Assembly (NCBI GenBank): GCA_948099385.1
Contig: CANUEZ040000180.1
Location: 2,729,001 to 2,793,000, forward strand
DNA: 64,000 bases
DNA from: Fasciola hepatica
Lineage: Eukaryota > Platyhelminthes > Trematoda > Plagiorchiida > Fasciolidae
Reading direction: 5' to 3'
Part shown: in pieces, positions 10,579 through 25,500 of the stretch
Layout: each line of letters begins with the position of its first letter
Position numbering within the stretch: position 1 is the first letter of the stretch
Made by a program: the position numbers and the translations under genes
The notes under the pieces: model-generated
The model's input: the letters and a program-made list of their open reading frames with translations, nothing else
The model's database searches: none
Told to the model about the DNA's origin: nothing

Positions 10579-13500
10579 GTACGTAATGCTGCTGCTGCTG
10601 CTGATGTTACCATTCTCATTTGTAGGTGATATCCTGTGATCAGATCTCGGAAACATTCTACGAATTGACAGACGAAGGTAGAGAAGTCTTAGAAGAAGGG
10701 AGTCATGAGTTTCGTGTCTATTCACTCATACCGGAAACTGGAATTACACAGAAAGAGCTTGTGGTATGTGTGTGCGAACGTTATGTCTCTCACCTCTTTC
10801 CATTTACGCATAGAATCAATTCTCAAACGCCAAAATCGGATTAAACAAAGCACTGGCTGCCAAATGGGTGATGATCAAGAAGGCTGATGATGGACAGGCG
10901 GTGGTGCATCGTCTGGTTCGTCTTCGTTCAATTTTACTCCTATATTCATCGTGTCATAGGCTGTTAACGTAGAGGACACGCTCCAACAAGACTTGTGCTC
11001 GGCTATCAAGGATTCGGGTAGCACAGTACCGGAGGGAATAAGGAATGAGTTGAGGAAACGAAAGTTAGTGACCGAAATGTAAGTTGCCCTTAAGCTGATT
11101 GCGTTTTTCTTCTGATAGGAAGCGGACAAGTTACCAAATAAAGAAGGGACCGATGTTCTCTTTGGACATTGGTAAAGAAGAAACTGATCTTTCATCGGAT
11201 TTGATAACAAGGTTAGTTTCTGCTAACCTAGAACATGCTGGTCGCCGTCAAATATTTTCGTCCATCTTCTATTGTACCAATAGTAAAATCTGTTGCATTT
11301 CACTGAGGAGATTACTTTCATCGAAGTTGTTCGCGAGAAGTTTCTGAATCCAACGTGTATGTGGTTGGGTGAAAACGTGGTAAACGTTGTTTTGTTCTGA
11401 TAACTGCTGGTGCTACATGGTTGATGGGAATCGGAGTTTATAGGCATACTGGAAAGCCGATTCACAAGTAGCGCCATCTGAGAGGCAGTGAACAACTCCA
11501 CGGTAAAATGTAAAGTATTATTAAAATAAAATGTTACCATACTTAGGTGTGCTATCGAAACTAAGCATGGGATGCTGTTTGAAAGGCTGAAAAAACCCTG
11601 AAAAGATGGATTTTGTTACTATCATGTCTGGGCGTGGTGGGTTTCGCCCACTCCAGCCCATCCCGAATCGGTGTTTTATCATCCTGGTCTCTCAGATGTA
11701 CTCTGATTGTCACTGGCTTTCGAGTAGTTGCGTATGTAATTTTATTTACGACCGTTGGTGGTCGAGTGGCTTAGAGCGCTCGATTACCACTTCAGAGGTC
11801 CACCATCACCGGTTGCTTTGGTGGTAGACGGTAATCCATTGTCGTCCGGATCGTTAAAGCACCTGAACTATTGAGACCGTCTGTGGTTTTCCTCCCATTC
11901 CAAGTCTCACGGTCTGGTGGCCGCTTATCCGTAATAGTGCAGCGGGCCTTTACGGCTGTGGGGTATATATCCCTTCCACTGTACTGATGCACAAACCTGT
12001 AATTAAAAAGCCATAAGAGAAGTTTCTTTTTCTACTCAGGATTTCACTCGAATGATCGAACAACATATGTCAGCGTAAACGGCGTTAATCATGCCGGTAT
12101 TCTTCGTTTGTCTTCCATAAATCGTGTTGCCATGGCAACTAACCAGGGATATCACAAGCCTTCTGTCTCATCCTTTCTTAAATGCAGTGGTGCTTGGAAT
12201 ACCGCACGTTTCAAACCGTACAACTTCAAAGCCCTCGGTTCCAGTCTTCCTTCAGGCCATCTACACCCTCTTTTACGTGTACGATCTGAATTTGCAAAAA
12301 TCTTAGCAGACATGGGGTAAGTTGACCTACTTCGCCTTCATCCGTTATTTTCAACTTTTTTCTCTCCCACAGCATAATTCACTAGGTCAGTCAAATTTCG
12401 GATATCGTGAAGTTTTCCCTTCTAGGACCGCCAACCACTGGGCACACTTCAGTTCGATAAAATGAGGTTCAATTTAGTCATAACTCCTCTGTTGGGACAG
12501 CTCATAAATGCTGTTCCAAGATGAAAAAATATTGTCTTCTTCTTAGGATGTCTCCATGTTGTCCTCATAATCACAGTAGAATGTTTAGAATTGTCACTCA
12601 CATATCGCTATTTGGAGTCGACTTAATACTTAATCGAGAAAAGACGAGAGTAGACAAAGCTTTCAATGCAGTCCAATAAAAACATGATTTTGTCAGAATC
12701 TCGTGGTGCATTTGTGTGGTTCTGTCCTCTACCCTCTCGCTCTAGTCATTATCTTGAACAGTTCGTTAGAAAAAATAACCATAGTGGGAGACAACTCCAA
12801 TGCTTGGAGTAGTAGGAATTTCGGTTGACTTGGCATGGTTTGCTATGCGATATTAACATCCTACTTACCACCGAAAAGCTTTAAAAATCCAGTGTAGCTG
12901 GTTCTCTCTGTTTTGAATTATGAATGGTTCGTATGTAACAAACAGCTTCTACGGAGTCTCGACCTGTCAGACCCAGGAGTCTAAGTCGTATAAAACCGGA
13001 CCGGTCCTCGATGGATTGCTGAACGTCAGCACTTCAGTTCGGTTCAGCGCAAACAACCATAAGCCATATTGTGGGCACTACGGTTCTAGTCGCTACCTGT
13101 AAGCAAAAACCTCACTTTGAATCACCACGGTTGAGCAACAGCAGAGTTGCAAATGATAGCGACGTGCCGTCATATCTACCAATGTCGCTGACCGAACAAA
13201 CTTCACTTCGTCAATTTCACTGGTTACGTTTTTCGTAGATTATTGCATGTCATTGAAGTCTCTCACATGTAGAAGACTAAGGTGAAAACACGAGACCAAA
13301 CTAGAAACGGGTTAGAGATCAAAGTTGTACTAATGGGTGACATACCGCTGATCAGATACCACGTAAGTTTCTATTCGATTCGGGCTTTCTGTTCAAGGTG
13401 CTGCTAAATCGACCGGTATGACCAGTTCATTCATAATGAACGAGTTCTTTTTGGTTTATATACCACTTACGGCCCACTAAATTTGAACAAGTAACTGTAT

Positions 13501-16500
13501 CCGGTCACTTTGCAGTTGAAAATAGCATCTTTGAATGTGTAATTTGCAAATTCCGATGTCGTTCACCATTTTCTCATGTGGACGATTTTTCTCGCGAGAA
13601 TTCGGATGGAATCGAAACCTAACTACTGCTAACGTTTTCAGTAGCGGTGTTAGAAATTCGAAGCTCCGAGGGTGCACCCACTCCCGAAGAACACTCGGTG
13701 CTGGTCTCAATCTTTTTTCTGCCACTGACCGCCTGAGTGAACAGTACATGCCCAGGGCGTCTCCCACAGGACGTGCGCAAGACTTACCAATCACCGTAGC
13801 CTGGTCTATCCTAGTGTTTAGTCTAGTAACTTGCGTCGTGTACCGAATAATCTGCGCCTAACCCCAACGTCGCTGTCTGTCCCATCTGATTCTGTTCGTG
13901 GCTCGAATACCAGTGTTCAAATACCAATAATATATAATGGCTCTGTAGGATATCCCGCCTCCGGATGATAAGTATCAGTCTAGATTTCAGAATTTATCCG
14001 CATGGTATATATGCATGGGTTTGTATCCTGCCGAGCTCAACGATTTCCACCTTTGGATCAGTTCAACATACTGAGAGCAAACAGCGTGTCGAAGGAGCTC
14101 GTTTTCAGTCATTCGTACTCATTGTTGTAATTATGAATAACTGAAAACGAGCTCCTTCGTCACGCTTTTTTGTTCTCAGTATACTATTTGGGATTTTTAT
14201 GAAGTTTAAAACTCAGCATACGTCACATACACTACTGTCAATTTATAACACAGGCAAGCCACCTATACTGTTTCCAGAATTTTTTCAACAACCAGTGGGT
14301 GTACAAGGCCGTTCTGTATATCCACATTGCAGTCCTAAGGAATTTGGTTTCAGTTGCCTTCCCAGCGTCACCCACGGTTTTTTGATTTGCTTACAGGCTT
14401 GAACATGATTACAATGGACACTAGACCCCTCCACATCGTGATCACTACATTTGATTAGTAGCGGTGGGTTCCCGTCTTCAAACTGGAGGTAGTAGCTCAG
14501 CAGTGCTGTAACTCACTTGACGATTACCACGTAGTGTTCATTGACTCGGTTTCAACTGAAGTATCTCGATCACTATTTTAGCCTGCTTCTTGTCGTTGCC
14601 GTGCTGCTGTTATGCAATAGTGATTTTTTGGAGCACCCAAAACATACTGAAGTTGTCTATAGCGCTGTTGTCATACGAAACCTTTTTTTACTGGAATCTG
14701 GGTTTGATGCTTATATTGTTAATAATAGAAATCACGCATGCTTGTTTTTTTGCGTAATGCTCGTAGTTTGAGTGGCATATTCTTAAACCGTCGCAACAAG
14801 CTCGGTGTTCTGCTTTCCGCAGATTCTCCGAGATGCCAACAAACAATTATGTGGAATGTGGGTTCTGGAACTTCGATAGTCTCTTTCAACCGCAGCAACA
14901 CCCTGCTCGTGATACTCACGATACATTTTTCGTCTCCGGTAAGCATGTCAAGTGTTCCACATTGTTTTGTTTTTATGTTGCCCACGCTTCAGCTCCTGTT
15001 GTCCTTCCCGATTCTTTTAGGCTTCCATTTCAAGGGTCGTTGACCTTGCGCGTATCACGTGATCATTTCCGTTGACCCGTGTTTTCACACTCTGCTGTCA
15101 CATCACGAAACGGTTATTGGGCAGTTTGTTTCAATCACTATTTGTCTTCGTGAACATAAAGCGCAGGAAAGGAAACTCCGAAGACAAACGTAGCATATAG
15201 CCTATTTGACTTCCTTTGAAGGAAGTATTTACTTCATTCCGTCACGATTAGATTACACATTGGGACGGTGTGACGACTTGCATGCCTCCATGACCCGAAG
15301 AGCTACGCAGGATTTCCTAAGTGGAAGATGCAACTGTGCCCGACAGTTGGTACTGGTCAGACGAAGTTCAGTCTCTCCTAACCAGACTCCGGTCAACACC
15401 TAGTTCTAGCTACTATTCCCCCGGAGGGGACATTCCAGTGAATAAACACAACGAGATGCCGTTTGCCGGTCAAAAAACCCCACTAGATGAATGTAGGATT
15501 GGAGTACCTGGAGTTTCTTTATGTTGGGGGAAGTGGTCGCACTTCATTAGGTATCCATCGCTCGCGTATGCTAAGCAAACGCCGGACCAAACAGTGCTGC
15601 CTCGTCCACGTTCTGCTAGCTCGAGAGGGAAAGCGGTCGTTGAAGTAGATAAGTTTTGTAACCTAGGCATTTCCATCTCACCAAGTGGTCAGATTACGGA
15701 TGAAGCGTCATCGCGTATGCAGAAGTCACGATTGACTTTTACCAGCCTCGGTTGTCTGTGGTGCAGGTGGAACATCCGATTGTCTGTCAGGGGTCGAGTG
15801 AACACAGTGGCGGTTAGATCTGTTCTTTTACACGGTTCAGAAACGTGGCCATTGAAAGTAGGAGATAGACGAAGACTGTTGATGTTTGTGCATCGATTTC
15901 GCCGTAGCATTACTCGAATATGATGGAAGCACCGTTCCTATAGTGAAGTTAGGCGTAGAGTGTTGGGAACCAGCGGTCATTCATTGGAACATATACTGCA
16001 TTTAAACAGGTTAAGGTGGCAAGGATATGTGGTACTCATGCCCACCGATAGATCTCAGCATACACTGTTCTCCGAGTTGTGTTGGTTTTAAGGTAGGTCG
16101 AGGTGGTCAGTCCATGGCATGACAAAAGGTACGAAAATCCTGACGAGTAGACTTGGCCAAGTAGGACGTGTTAGACCTCCAGGTTAGGGTCCACGAGATC
16201 TGCCTACCAGATATTTGGAAACAATTTATATGGCTAGAATTCACGGTCAGTAACGTAGTTGCATTTGGGCTCTTTCTTCGTCCTCGTGAGTTCGCTTCTT
16301 ACTGTGTTTTCGACTTTTCTCATTTTATGCTTCTGTTCATCCTGCTCTCAAGTGGACGATGCTGCGAGGTAACAACCAAAACCAAAGTACAGAAGTGCAA
16401 GGTTAATGGCCGAATGAACTGAACTGAAGTGATTTATCTCATTTTCTCTCACGTTTGCTTGTTCTCTTCACCTTCCATCACATCCAAGTTCGAGTCCTAT

Positions 16501-19500
16501 TTTTTAAAATGTTTTTAATATACAAGGACTAGTGACCTTTCGTCGAGGGGGTCGCACGTGTCCAGTCTGCAGAAGCACAAATGGGAGAGAAATTCCTTGA
16601 GCCGAGGTTCAGTAAGTGTATCAACAGACACCAAAACTTACAGGCATTGTCGAAACGGATGCATACGGGTGTCCGGTAAGCAAATTTTATGCTTTTACAT
16701 GACAACATTAACACAGAACTACATAGTTCCATATGTGCCATAACTAACATGTAGTGGCTAGGTTTTAGGACAATTACGCTTGTTGTCTGATTGCCTGTGG
16801 TGAACAGATATGCTCAAAATGCAGACGAAACTAAATTTTCGACAATACCGGTCGGCTGCAATTATGATGGAATATGAGCCTTTGAGGGAAAATAGAACAA
16901 TTTTTTTAACATTGAAATAACCGGACATTAGTAAAAAAACCTAAATATCCATACACAATATTAAACACTTCGTCTGCCTTCATTATTCAGGATTTTCGCA
17001 GTCTCATCGATTTAGAGTCCACCATGTTAGTGATGAAATAATTTTCAACCTTATGCTGCATCCCTTGTTGCTCTTTTCCCTCCAGTGACCAGTGTGTAGG
17101 AAGCTCTTTAATTATTTTCTTTAGAACAGGTACATTTTTACAATTACGTTCGAATCTGCGCTGTTAGCGGATAGTTGTATGGATTGGACCTTGAATTTGT
17201 GCATGCTTTTGCGGGTCTCATAATGAATGATATGGTGATGATCAAACAGATCGTTTTGCGTGACCCTATTTGCAAATCTCCCGAGGAATATAGCAAGAAG
17301 CGTTATCCTGAAAAACAATTACCTGCCAAGGTGACTCATTTTCGTTGAATTCGGCAAATTTTTCAGTCATAACATTGAAGATATCTCCATCAATCTTGGC
17401 TCTTCTAATTGAGGTACACCAGCAAATTTCGGGGGAAATTCTTACGCCAAATGACTTTTTCTGGGCCTTCCACAGATCACCATATACCAAGCCCTCAGAT
17501 GAGAAACAAACCCATCGTCAAAATGACAGGTCCCTTAATTTGAATTCCCCGATGAAATCAATACCTGCCTCATTTGTTGGGCCTTCATACCACATGATAT
17601 TGTAGTGTACTGTATTGTATTGTATTGAAGACTTTAGCAAGTTAGCAAAAACTCACATTTCAGCCAAAAGGAGGAAAACTGATCAAATACACTTTGAAAT
17701 GCCCCAAAAATAGGTGCTTTAGAAATAAAACTGGCTCAGCCACCGAGGTTAGTGCGAAGTTCCTCTGTGACTTTTATTTTGTCAACCAGAACACGTGCTA
17801 AGCAAGGCAATGTGGAGTTACGATAGGCATTCATGCGGAATGGGATAAGTCTAAATTCGGAACGTGTGGAGGGATGAGAACTGCATGCAGATAAGTCACG
17901 GTACGGAGGATGGATGAGGTCCGCAAGAATCTTCTTGGCGAATCTTTACAGGTTGTAGTATGCAAATCACAAACTTTGGAGATAGGACAGCCCATGGAAA
18001 TCAAAGAGACATGACTGATAGTGACTAGGCCGCGGCCACATTGAAAATTGCCGCTACCTAATGTCCAACGGGGAATGTGTGCTTCGAAATATTCTCGCCC
18101 TGGACTAAGGACAGGAATTCCTGGCAGTTTTTTTCAGCCTAATGCATATAACATCGTCCTATTTATTCGATTTCCTGAATCTCGTACCTCTAAAATGTGT
18201 ATTTGTTGTATTCTTCCTGTGATTTACCCGATAATTAGTACTCCTATTTATGTTAAAACACTGATCAAGACATATTACAGAAGATTCAAACTAATAGGGC
18301 TTTTCAATTCTGCATAAGTCCCCGTTACGGAGATGTGGAAAAAATTCAGTTTTAGTGAACCTTTTCATCGCCATCGCGATAATGTGAATAAAGGGGCGCT
18401 CAAATGACCTTGATGCCAGCGCTCACAATGATGTTTGACAGTCATCATGAGAAGCAGTTTTAGAGCACATATAACGTGAAATTTCCAAATTAAGGAAGAA
18501 TTTCTCTTGGCCTTCTCAAATAGGAACAACCATGAAAACTATATTGGCCGAAGAAACGGTTTCTATGGAAATATTTAGGTAGTAATCCAATCTAAATAGA
18601 TAATATAATTTATGCAATCCTGTTGATCAGTTTGACTATGCTTTCAGACTTTGTCACATTTAGGCTTACTTTGCTCAGAGCCTCTTACTCCGAAAACCAA
18701 GGTCATACTCATTCAACTACCCATATCACAGCTAAGAATCAACGTAAATCAGAGGAAACTTTGGATAATATAATATCGTTACTCAATGGCCTGATATAAC
18801 TCAATAAAGTCGTGAAACTCGAACTACATACTCAGTAAATTTTCGTATGCATCACAAACGACGCTACCTGTACGTTAGTCAAACAACAATATGGCAACTT
18901 ACAGCCTGGCCATTGCACTGCTGTCCGTCGACGGAAGAACACTGTCCACAGTGTTGCACACTCGTACTTTACACCACGGAAGTACTCAATTTCCTGGGAC
19001 CGCACATGGCGCAGGCGGTTTTACAGGACCACTGCCGAACCACGCAGTGCCTCAAAACCACACTCAGCAGGGTCTCCCATTCCATTACTCCGGGCAGGTC
19101 AATTCACAGGACCTCTACTGAGCCACATCAACACTGCATCACAGTTCAAAGAACACATTTATCTTTACGGCCCACATCAGGCCAACGACCAGGGCCTCCC
19201 ATACCATTCAGTCCCGGTCGCGGCACCTAATTTGTAACACGCAAGGACCAGTGGTCGTCTGCCGGGTAGTTGCTCGTGTTCAATCTGCGAAAGCACAAAA
19301 GGAAGAGAATATCCATGAGCCATGGCTCAGTAAGTGTATCAACAGGCACCAATACTTACAGTAGTCGAACAACAATATGGAAGCTTACAGCTTGGCCATT
19401 ACAGTTTGAATTCGTTTTGTAAACAGGTAGATAATCACCAGAGTTCTACTTTCTCCGCTGGTCTTTATGCGGAAAGTACGACAACACGGATAGTGTCCAT

Positions 19501-22500
19501 GAATCATACGGTCGTTCGGTCACTAAGTCCTACCAGGACTATTTTTATTCCATAGAAAATTACTTTTGCGCGACTGTCTCTTACTACAGGATGAGTTGGC
19601 TCCAAAAATATCTCGTATCATAGCTGAACATGCGCGGCGGTTGGAAGTGAGTTCGGTGCAGATCGCGATCCATTGACGGGCACCACAAACCGACTGTATG
19701 CCTAGGCGCTCCACATCCTTCTCGACAGTGTTCATCTGAGTTTTGAGCTGGCCACCAAGGCGACAGCGCCGTTCAGGGCAGAATGTTTGTCTGGTTAGTT
19801 CCGTCTCGGGACACCGTAGGATATGACCCAGCCACCGCATTCGGCTCCCATGAACCGCACGAATAGAAAGAATTCCATACCGCATCGGTCGTCGAGCAGG
19901 ATAATCGGGACCGCGCTGCCCAGTGCATCGAACGGGGTGGGTAGTGATAAGTGGGCTACTGCTCAAAGTTCCATCTCTTTTATTCAACCTTTGTCTTCTG
20001 TCCACAACCGCCTCTCTTTTTTTTCTCTGTCCACCAACAATGCTTCCACTGATAACACGCTCGGTACTCGTAACGGTTCATTGTCAAGTAGTGTCGTGAA
20101 TAATCCCCTGTCTAGTAACTCACATTTTCTCCAGCCTCGTCAGCCTCTGAATCTCGGCTCTTTTAACGTGCATATTATCATGCAGGCTGGTCAGCAGGCG
20201 TGCCTAGCGCTCACAATAGACACTCTCTAAAGATTGATGTCCGCTGCGTAAGTGGAACGCATATGCAGGATTCGAGCAGTGTAACTCAACTAACTGGTCC
20301 TGGTATCTCATCGAGGTATTTTCTGCGCACTTCAGGAGACGAAGTAGCTCGAGCTGCGGGTCAACGTAGTGTAGGAATAGTCTTGACGGAGAAGGCTGAG
20401 GCTGTCCTTTTAGACTGGATCCCTGTTAACAGTCGTTTATGTGCAGTTAGACTCCAGGAGTCAGTTGGCGTTCGAAACGATAGTTGTGTTAAGCGCAGTT
20501 TATTTGTGATCTCGACGTACGCCCCAACAGACTGCAGCACTGACATGCAGAAAGATGAGTTCTATGATGAACTCACCACCCTCGTTCGCAGAAGTAAAGG
20601 TTCTGACATTGTTGTGCTAGCTGGTGACTTTGATTCACAAGTTGGCAAAATTGGTGCGTCAGAAGCTTGTTTAGGTGGCCGTTGTGCTTTACTCACTAAG
20701 CGTACAAATAACGGGGATAGGCTTCTCCAGTTTTGTGCATACAATCAATTGTTCTTGTCTAGCACGAATTTCCGACATAGCTCGTGTCGCACGGTGACAT
20801 GGCGCTCTAACTCTACAGGTGCCCTGGGCCAGATTGATCATATCACCGTAAGCCACGGGTGTCGCAGTTCTGTTCAGAACTGTAGATCCTATTGGTTCAT
20901 GTACGTAGAGTGGGACGATGCATTAGTTTTAATGCGATTATCTCTCCAGCTCCATGGTCATCGACGCGAACCCAGTTAGCCGTACAGTTTTTGTCTAATC
21001 CAGAAGTTAGCACGTGAGCATGCGCTTTGCACCTTTAAAGTGTAATATGATGTTTCAAGACTGGACGTCAACGATTCCGAGCTTGATGCTCGATGGGGAG
21101 ATGCTGGCTGTTGTCCACCGCCTGAGTTGCCGTGAAAGCAGCGTGACGTCGGATGGGTGCACGGTAGTGGAGGTGAGCACGCGTATATCCAAGGCTCAAG
21201 TGGCGTACGCTGGACTGAAGCACTTGTGGCGTCCATCTGATATTTCACTGAAGTTGAATGGTCGTGTGTACCGTGCCTCAGTGCGTTCAGTTTTGTTGTA
21301 TGGTTGCGAAACTTGGAGTCTGCGTGTGGCACATGTTCGTCGCCTTGAGGTTTCTGACCATCAACATTGGCGTAGTATCACTAAGATTGGGTGGAATAAC
21401 CGAGTGAGCAATACTGAGGTCAGAAATTGAGTACTGAGTATCAGTTCAGTCAGTTTTTCATAAAAGCGTGTCCAATTTAGTAGACTTCGTTTGTTGGGGC
21501 ACGTGTTGCGTATGGCAAACACACGTCTACAGTACCGTGTCCCATTCTCCGTTCCTCCTAGAGAGTGGATGAGACCACGTGGAGGTCAACAGATGACTTG
21601 GCAGCGAGGAATGAGAAGGTGTACAGTGAACTTAGGAAAAGTAGATGCTTCAAGTCTTCGTGGTTGGGGTTCAAAAGATCCGTCATCCAATTTGGCAGGA
21701 GACGCTGAGGGATATGGCAGCAAACCGTGAACAGTGGCGATCGTGTTGTCGCTTTTTGTCGAATCAGAATGATTGATCGATGTGCGTTTGTACAGTTAGA
21801 CTGTGTATTCCGTGTGTTGGTTATTGGGGTGTTCTTTCGTTTTCCCATCCGTGTATGTCCACTCCCTGTCCATCTTGTATATTAATACTTTCTAATTCAA
21901 TGTGCAACATGGTGAGAAAGGCAGTGGTCAGTGGGACTTGCCCTACTGTTTAACGGTGTACGATGATGATGATGCAGTCGGCAACCTTGGAAGAAGTTGG
22001 AGTTCATCAATTTCGCAGCACCGTTTCCTAACTTCATCATTGGATACTCTGTCGCACCGATTTGTTTTCGAATAACGTTACAAGCACCAGTGATCAAACG
22101 CCTCCAACTTTCTAGTATCCTCGGCTTTCTGTGGCCAGGTTTCCCAGCTGTAGCTGAGTACGAGGCGTATAACGGCACATTCGATGCGCACCTTGGTCCG
22201 AAGGCTGGATTCACTGCGGGTCCACATCTCCCGTCGTAGCTGGAGAAATGCTTTCCTGGCGTTGTCTATTGGGAGTATTATTTCATCCTTCACCTGACCG
22301 TTGGGAAGCAGTGTAGAGTCTAGATACTTGAACATATTCAATCAGTTAGCCATTGATGAACAGCTGTTGAGTTGTTGGCCCTGGGTAAGTTGACAAACTT
22401 TGGGTTTTTGTAGTGTTTACTTCTAGCCCGATGGACTTTGAGACGAAATCGACTCGGTTAAGGACTAGTTGAAGAGTCCGATAGCACAGCAATGTCATCC

Positions 22501-25500
22501 GCGAATTCTAGGTCCGAGATATACACCCCCTGACTCAGTTGGATACCGGGATAGTCAGTCAGTGCCTGTCTCATTGTCTAGTCGATCGCGTAGTTGAACA
22601 GCATTGGTGAAAGAGGGCAGCCCTGTCGGACAACAGTAGTGAATGTGAATTTGGATGACTCTTCTCCATACATATGGACCAGCACCCTAGTGGTCGAATA
22701 GTATCCTCTCAGAGCTTAGCGGGCATCCCGTCGGATTCCATTATTATCCAGAGACAATCCCGGTTAAGTGAATCGAAAGTTGATGAAACAGGCAACTGTT
22801 GGCTTCTGGAACTTGTAGCGGTGCTCCGGTGTTCCACGTATTGTGAATATTTGTTCCACGCAGCCTCTAACGGGGCGGAAACCCCTTTGATTTGGCCGGG
22901 TGCGGCAGCCTCTCGCAACTGAGAAGCGGTTGAGTAGCAGCACACAGAAAATCTTCGCAGGCACGTTGATCAGGTTGATCCCCCTATAGTTGTCGTACAC
23001 GGATTTGTCCCCTTTCTTTGGGATGGGCAGCAGAACGGACCTGTCCCAATCTGTCGGAAAGACTTCTTCTCTCCATATGAAGCCAAATAAGATGTGTAAT
23101 CTGTCAATCAATGACGACAGGCAGCATTTGGAGACTTCAGGTGGAATGCCATCTTCTCAAGAAGCTTCGTTGTTCTTCAGCTGATTGATAACTGGCGATT
23201 TCGGTTGTGCTCGGTGGATCGCAACTGACATTGTATGGCCCTGCGAGAACTGGGGGTTCTAGGGCCGTCGTGTGAACTGATGGTCGGTTGTGCAATCGAT
23301 CAAAATGCTCTACCCATCGCTGTTTTTCTCTTCTGATCAGGTATGAGCTGACCGGCTGTGACGCGTGAGAGCCACTCTTGCTTGCATCGCCTACTCGACG
23401 CGTTGCGAATGAGGCGAAATAGCTTGCCAAAGTCACCGATCTCTGCGGCAATCTCCTTTTTTTAACTACTTCTATCGAGTACCGCTTACGATCAGCCCTA
23501 GCGGAGCGCGAGGCCTCACGTTGCAATCTGTGGTGTTCGCCACTTCCTGATATTCGGGCTTCGTGTGCTTTAGTCGACAGTTGAAATGTGCCCTCAGAGA
23601 TCCAGTCTTTTAGATGCCTTTCAGTTTTCCCTAGTTCTTTTAGGATAGCTTGTCTAACCGTCGATTTGATTGCCATCCACTGTTCTACTGGAGTTGAATC
23701 CGGTGAAACCTTGGTTACTGTGGGTAGTCGGGTTTCAATTAAGCTTAACAGCGCTTGACATTTCTCTGGCATTTCCAGGGCTGAGACGTTTATGCGGGTC
23801 GGTGGGAAGGCCTTAGGGCGTACACGGACAGATGGATTCTGAAGCGCGAACGAAGAAGAACGTGACCCCTCTCGTTTGCGTTTCCCATCACTGCGCCGCG
23901 GTACGCTTGATAGTCTTTTGCAGATGAAGCCCAACGAGACCTCGCTAAGATATGGTCGATTTGATGCGAATTCCGACCGTGGTTGGAGTACCGCGTCAGT
24001 ATATGGTTCTTAGGGTGCTGGAAACGTGTGGTACAAACGACCATTCTGGTAGAGTCGGCCAAACTGACCAGGCAGTCATCATCCTCACAGCGTTTATCGA
24101 GGCCAAATTTCCCCAGGAGTTGCTGCGTTGACGAATCCGATGGACCTGTGCTAGCGTTCCAGTCTCCGGCGATGAGCAAAATGTCACTTCTCTGGACCCG
24201 ACTTATTACCTCTTGGAGGTTACTGTAGAACTCATCTTTGGCTCGCTGTTCGCCGCGTTGATTGGAGCATAGACCGCAATCACTTTTGAGTTCTTCGGGA
24301 AGCCTTTGAAACGTGCCAAAGCAAGCCTTGCTTAAATCGGCTCCCAAGCGATCATTGCGCTGTTAGCTTTATTGGTAATGGCGAATGCAACCCCGTGGCG
24401 CCCGAAGTTGTCTGTCGGGCCGCCATGATAAATCCAATAAGTCGCTTCTTTTCTTGGAACTTTTATGCATCGTGCCGGAGCTAGGTATGTAGATTTCTGA
24501 GAAACAGGCTGCGTCGATCATGTAGTTGTGTAGTGCCCTCACTGTGAGGCTTTGGCTGCCCGCGTCTAATAGTGTCCGTACATTCCAACAAGATATATAA
24601 GCCTGCTTTCTACAGTTGAGTCTTCCAGCTTGTTGTCTTTACACCTCGACCGCTGGAGCACGAGGCGCGTCGCTTGCCGGGGACGCCGTAGCTTGATCAG
24701 AGTGCATGTTTTCAAAACTAATCATAGAGATGCACGGGAATATGGTACGAGACGGTGTCCACTGAAAATTAGCTCTGTATAGGATCACAGCCATAAAACC
24801 CACTGGACCATTAGGATAGCCTGAAAAAAATACCATTGTTCATGCCATAAATTTAATGGAGCGTCAATTGCGACGGGTTTATCCTCGTTTTGCTGAATGC
24901 AATGACGTGAAGGCTTGCTTGTGCCGTATATACAGTGTTCTGCACAACTGTACAGATTGTGGTACTTGATATGGCTTGGCTGCTCTCGACAAGAAGTTTT
25001 CCGGTAAAAGCCGAGACTTCTTTTGATGCGCATTGCTCGGAATTCCGGCCAACGCAAAGTCGATATTTCTTCAGACTGACCGGTTGTACCTTAGTTTTCT
25101 TCATGAAAGACGACTTGTCAGTTTTAGTAAACCTCGTCGCGGCCACTCATGTTATTTTTTATCTTATTGGTAACTGGAACAGTTGTCAACTACATACACT
25201 TTGTGCTTATTGTAAAGTAGCAAATTGCGTCAATGACAATGATTTATTGGGTGGAGATTTTCTCCCCTCATTTGCTACCTCCAGTGTATTGTTTTTTTTG
25301 TTCATTAGGTTAACATTTAAACTTTGATTACTCACAACCGTATTGATTGCGTGCGCGTGCGTAACGTCTTCGAGATGGGACCTAAATGTTTAAGCTGTTC
25401 GGTTTCCAACACCTACTTCTGATTAACTTGATTTGCGACTTACCCTATCCTCATCTTATTGTCACTTCGCAGAACCGGCTAAAACAAATTTGACGCAGTC

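Larger units (their letters stand above)
12317..14822 (+). other. FARSA intron 6
   Basis: 2,506 bases. It holds a copy of repeat R1 (13250-13700) and a foldback (14068-14183). Nothing was recognised in 12317-13249, 13701-14067 or 14184-14822. Confidence 0.8.
14939..25472 (+). other. FARSA intron 7
   Basis: 10,534 bases, dominated by RTE-III, RTE-I copy A, RTE-II and repeat R2. The stretches 14939-15374, 16661-18837 and 24641-25472 show no recognisable element; the open frames there are short and unsupported. Confidence 0.8.
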
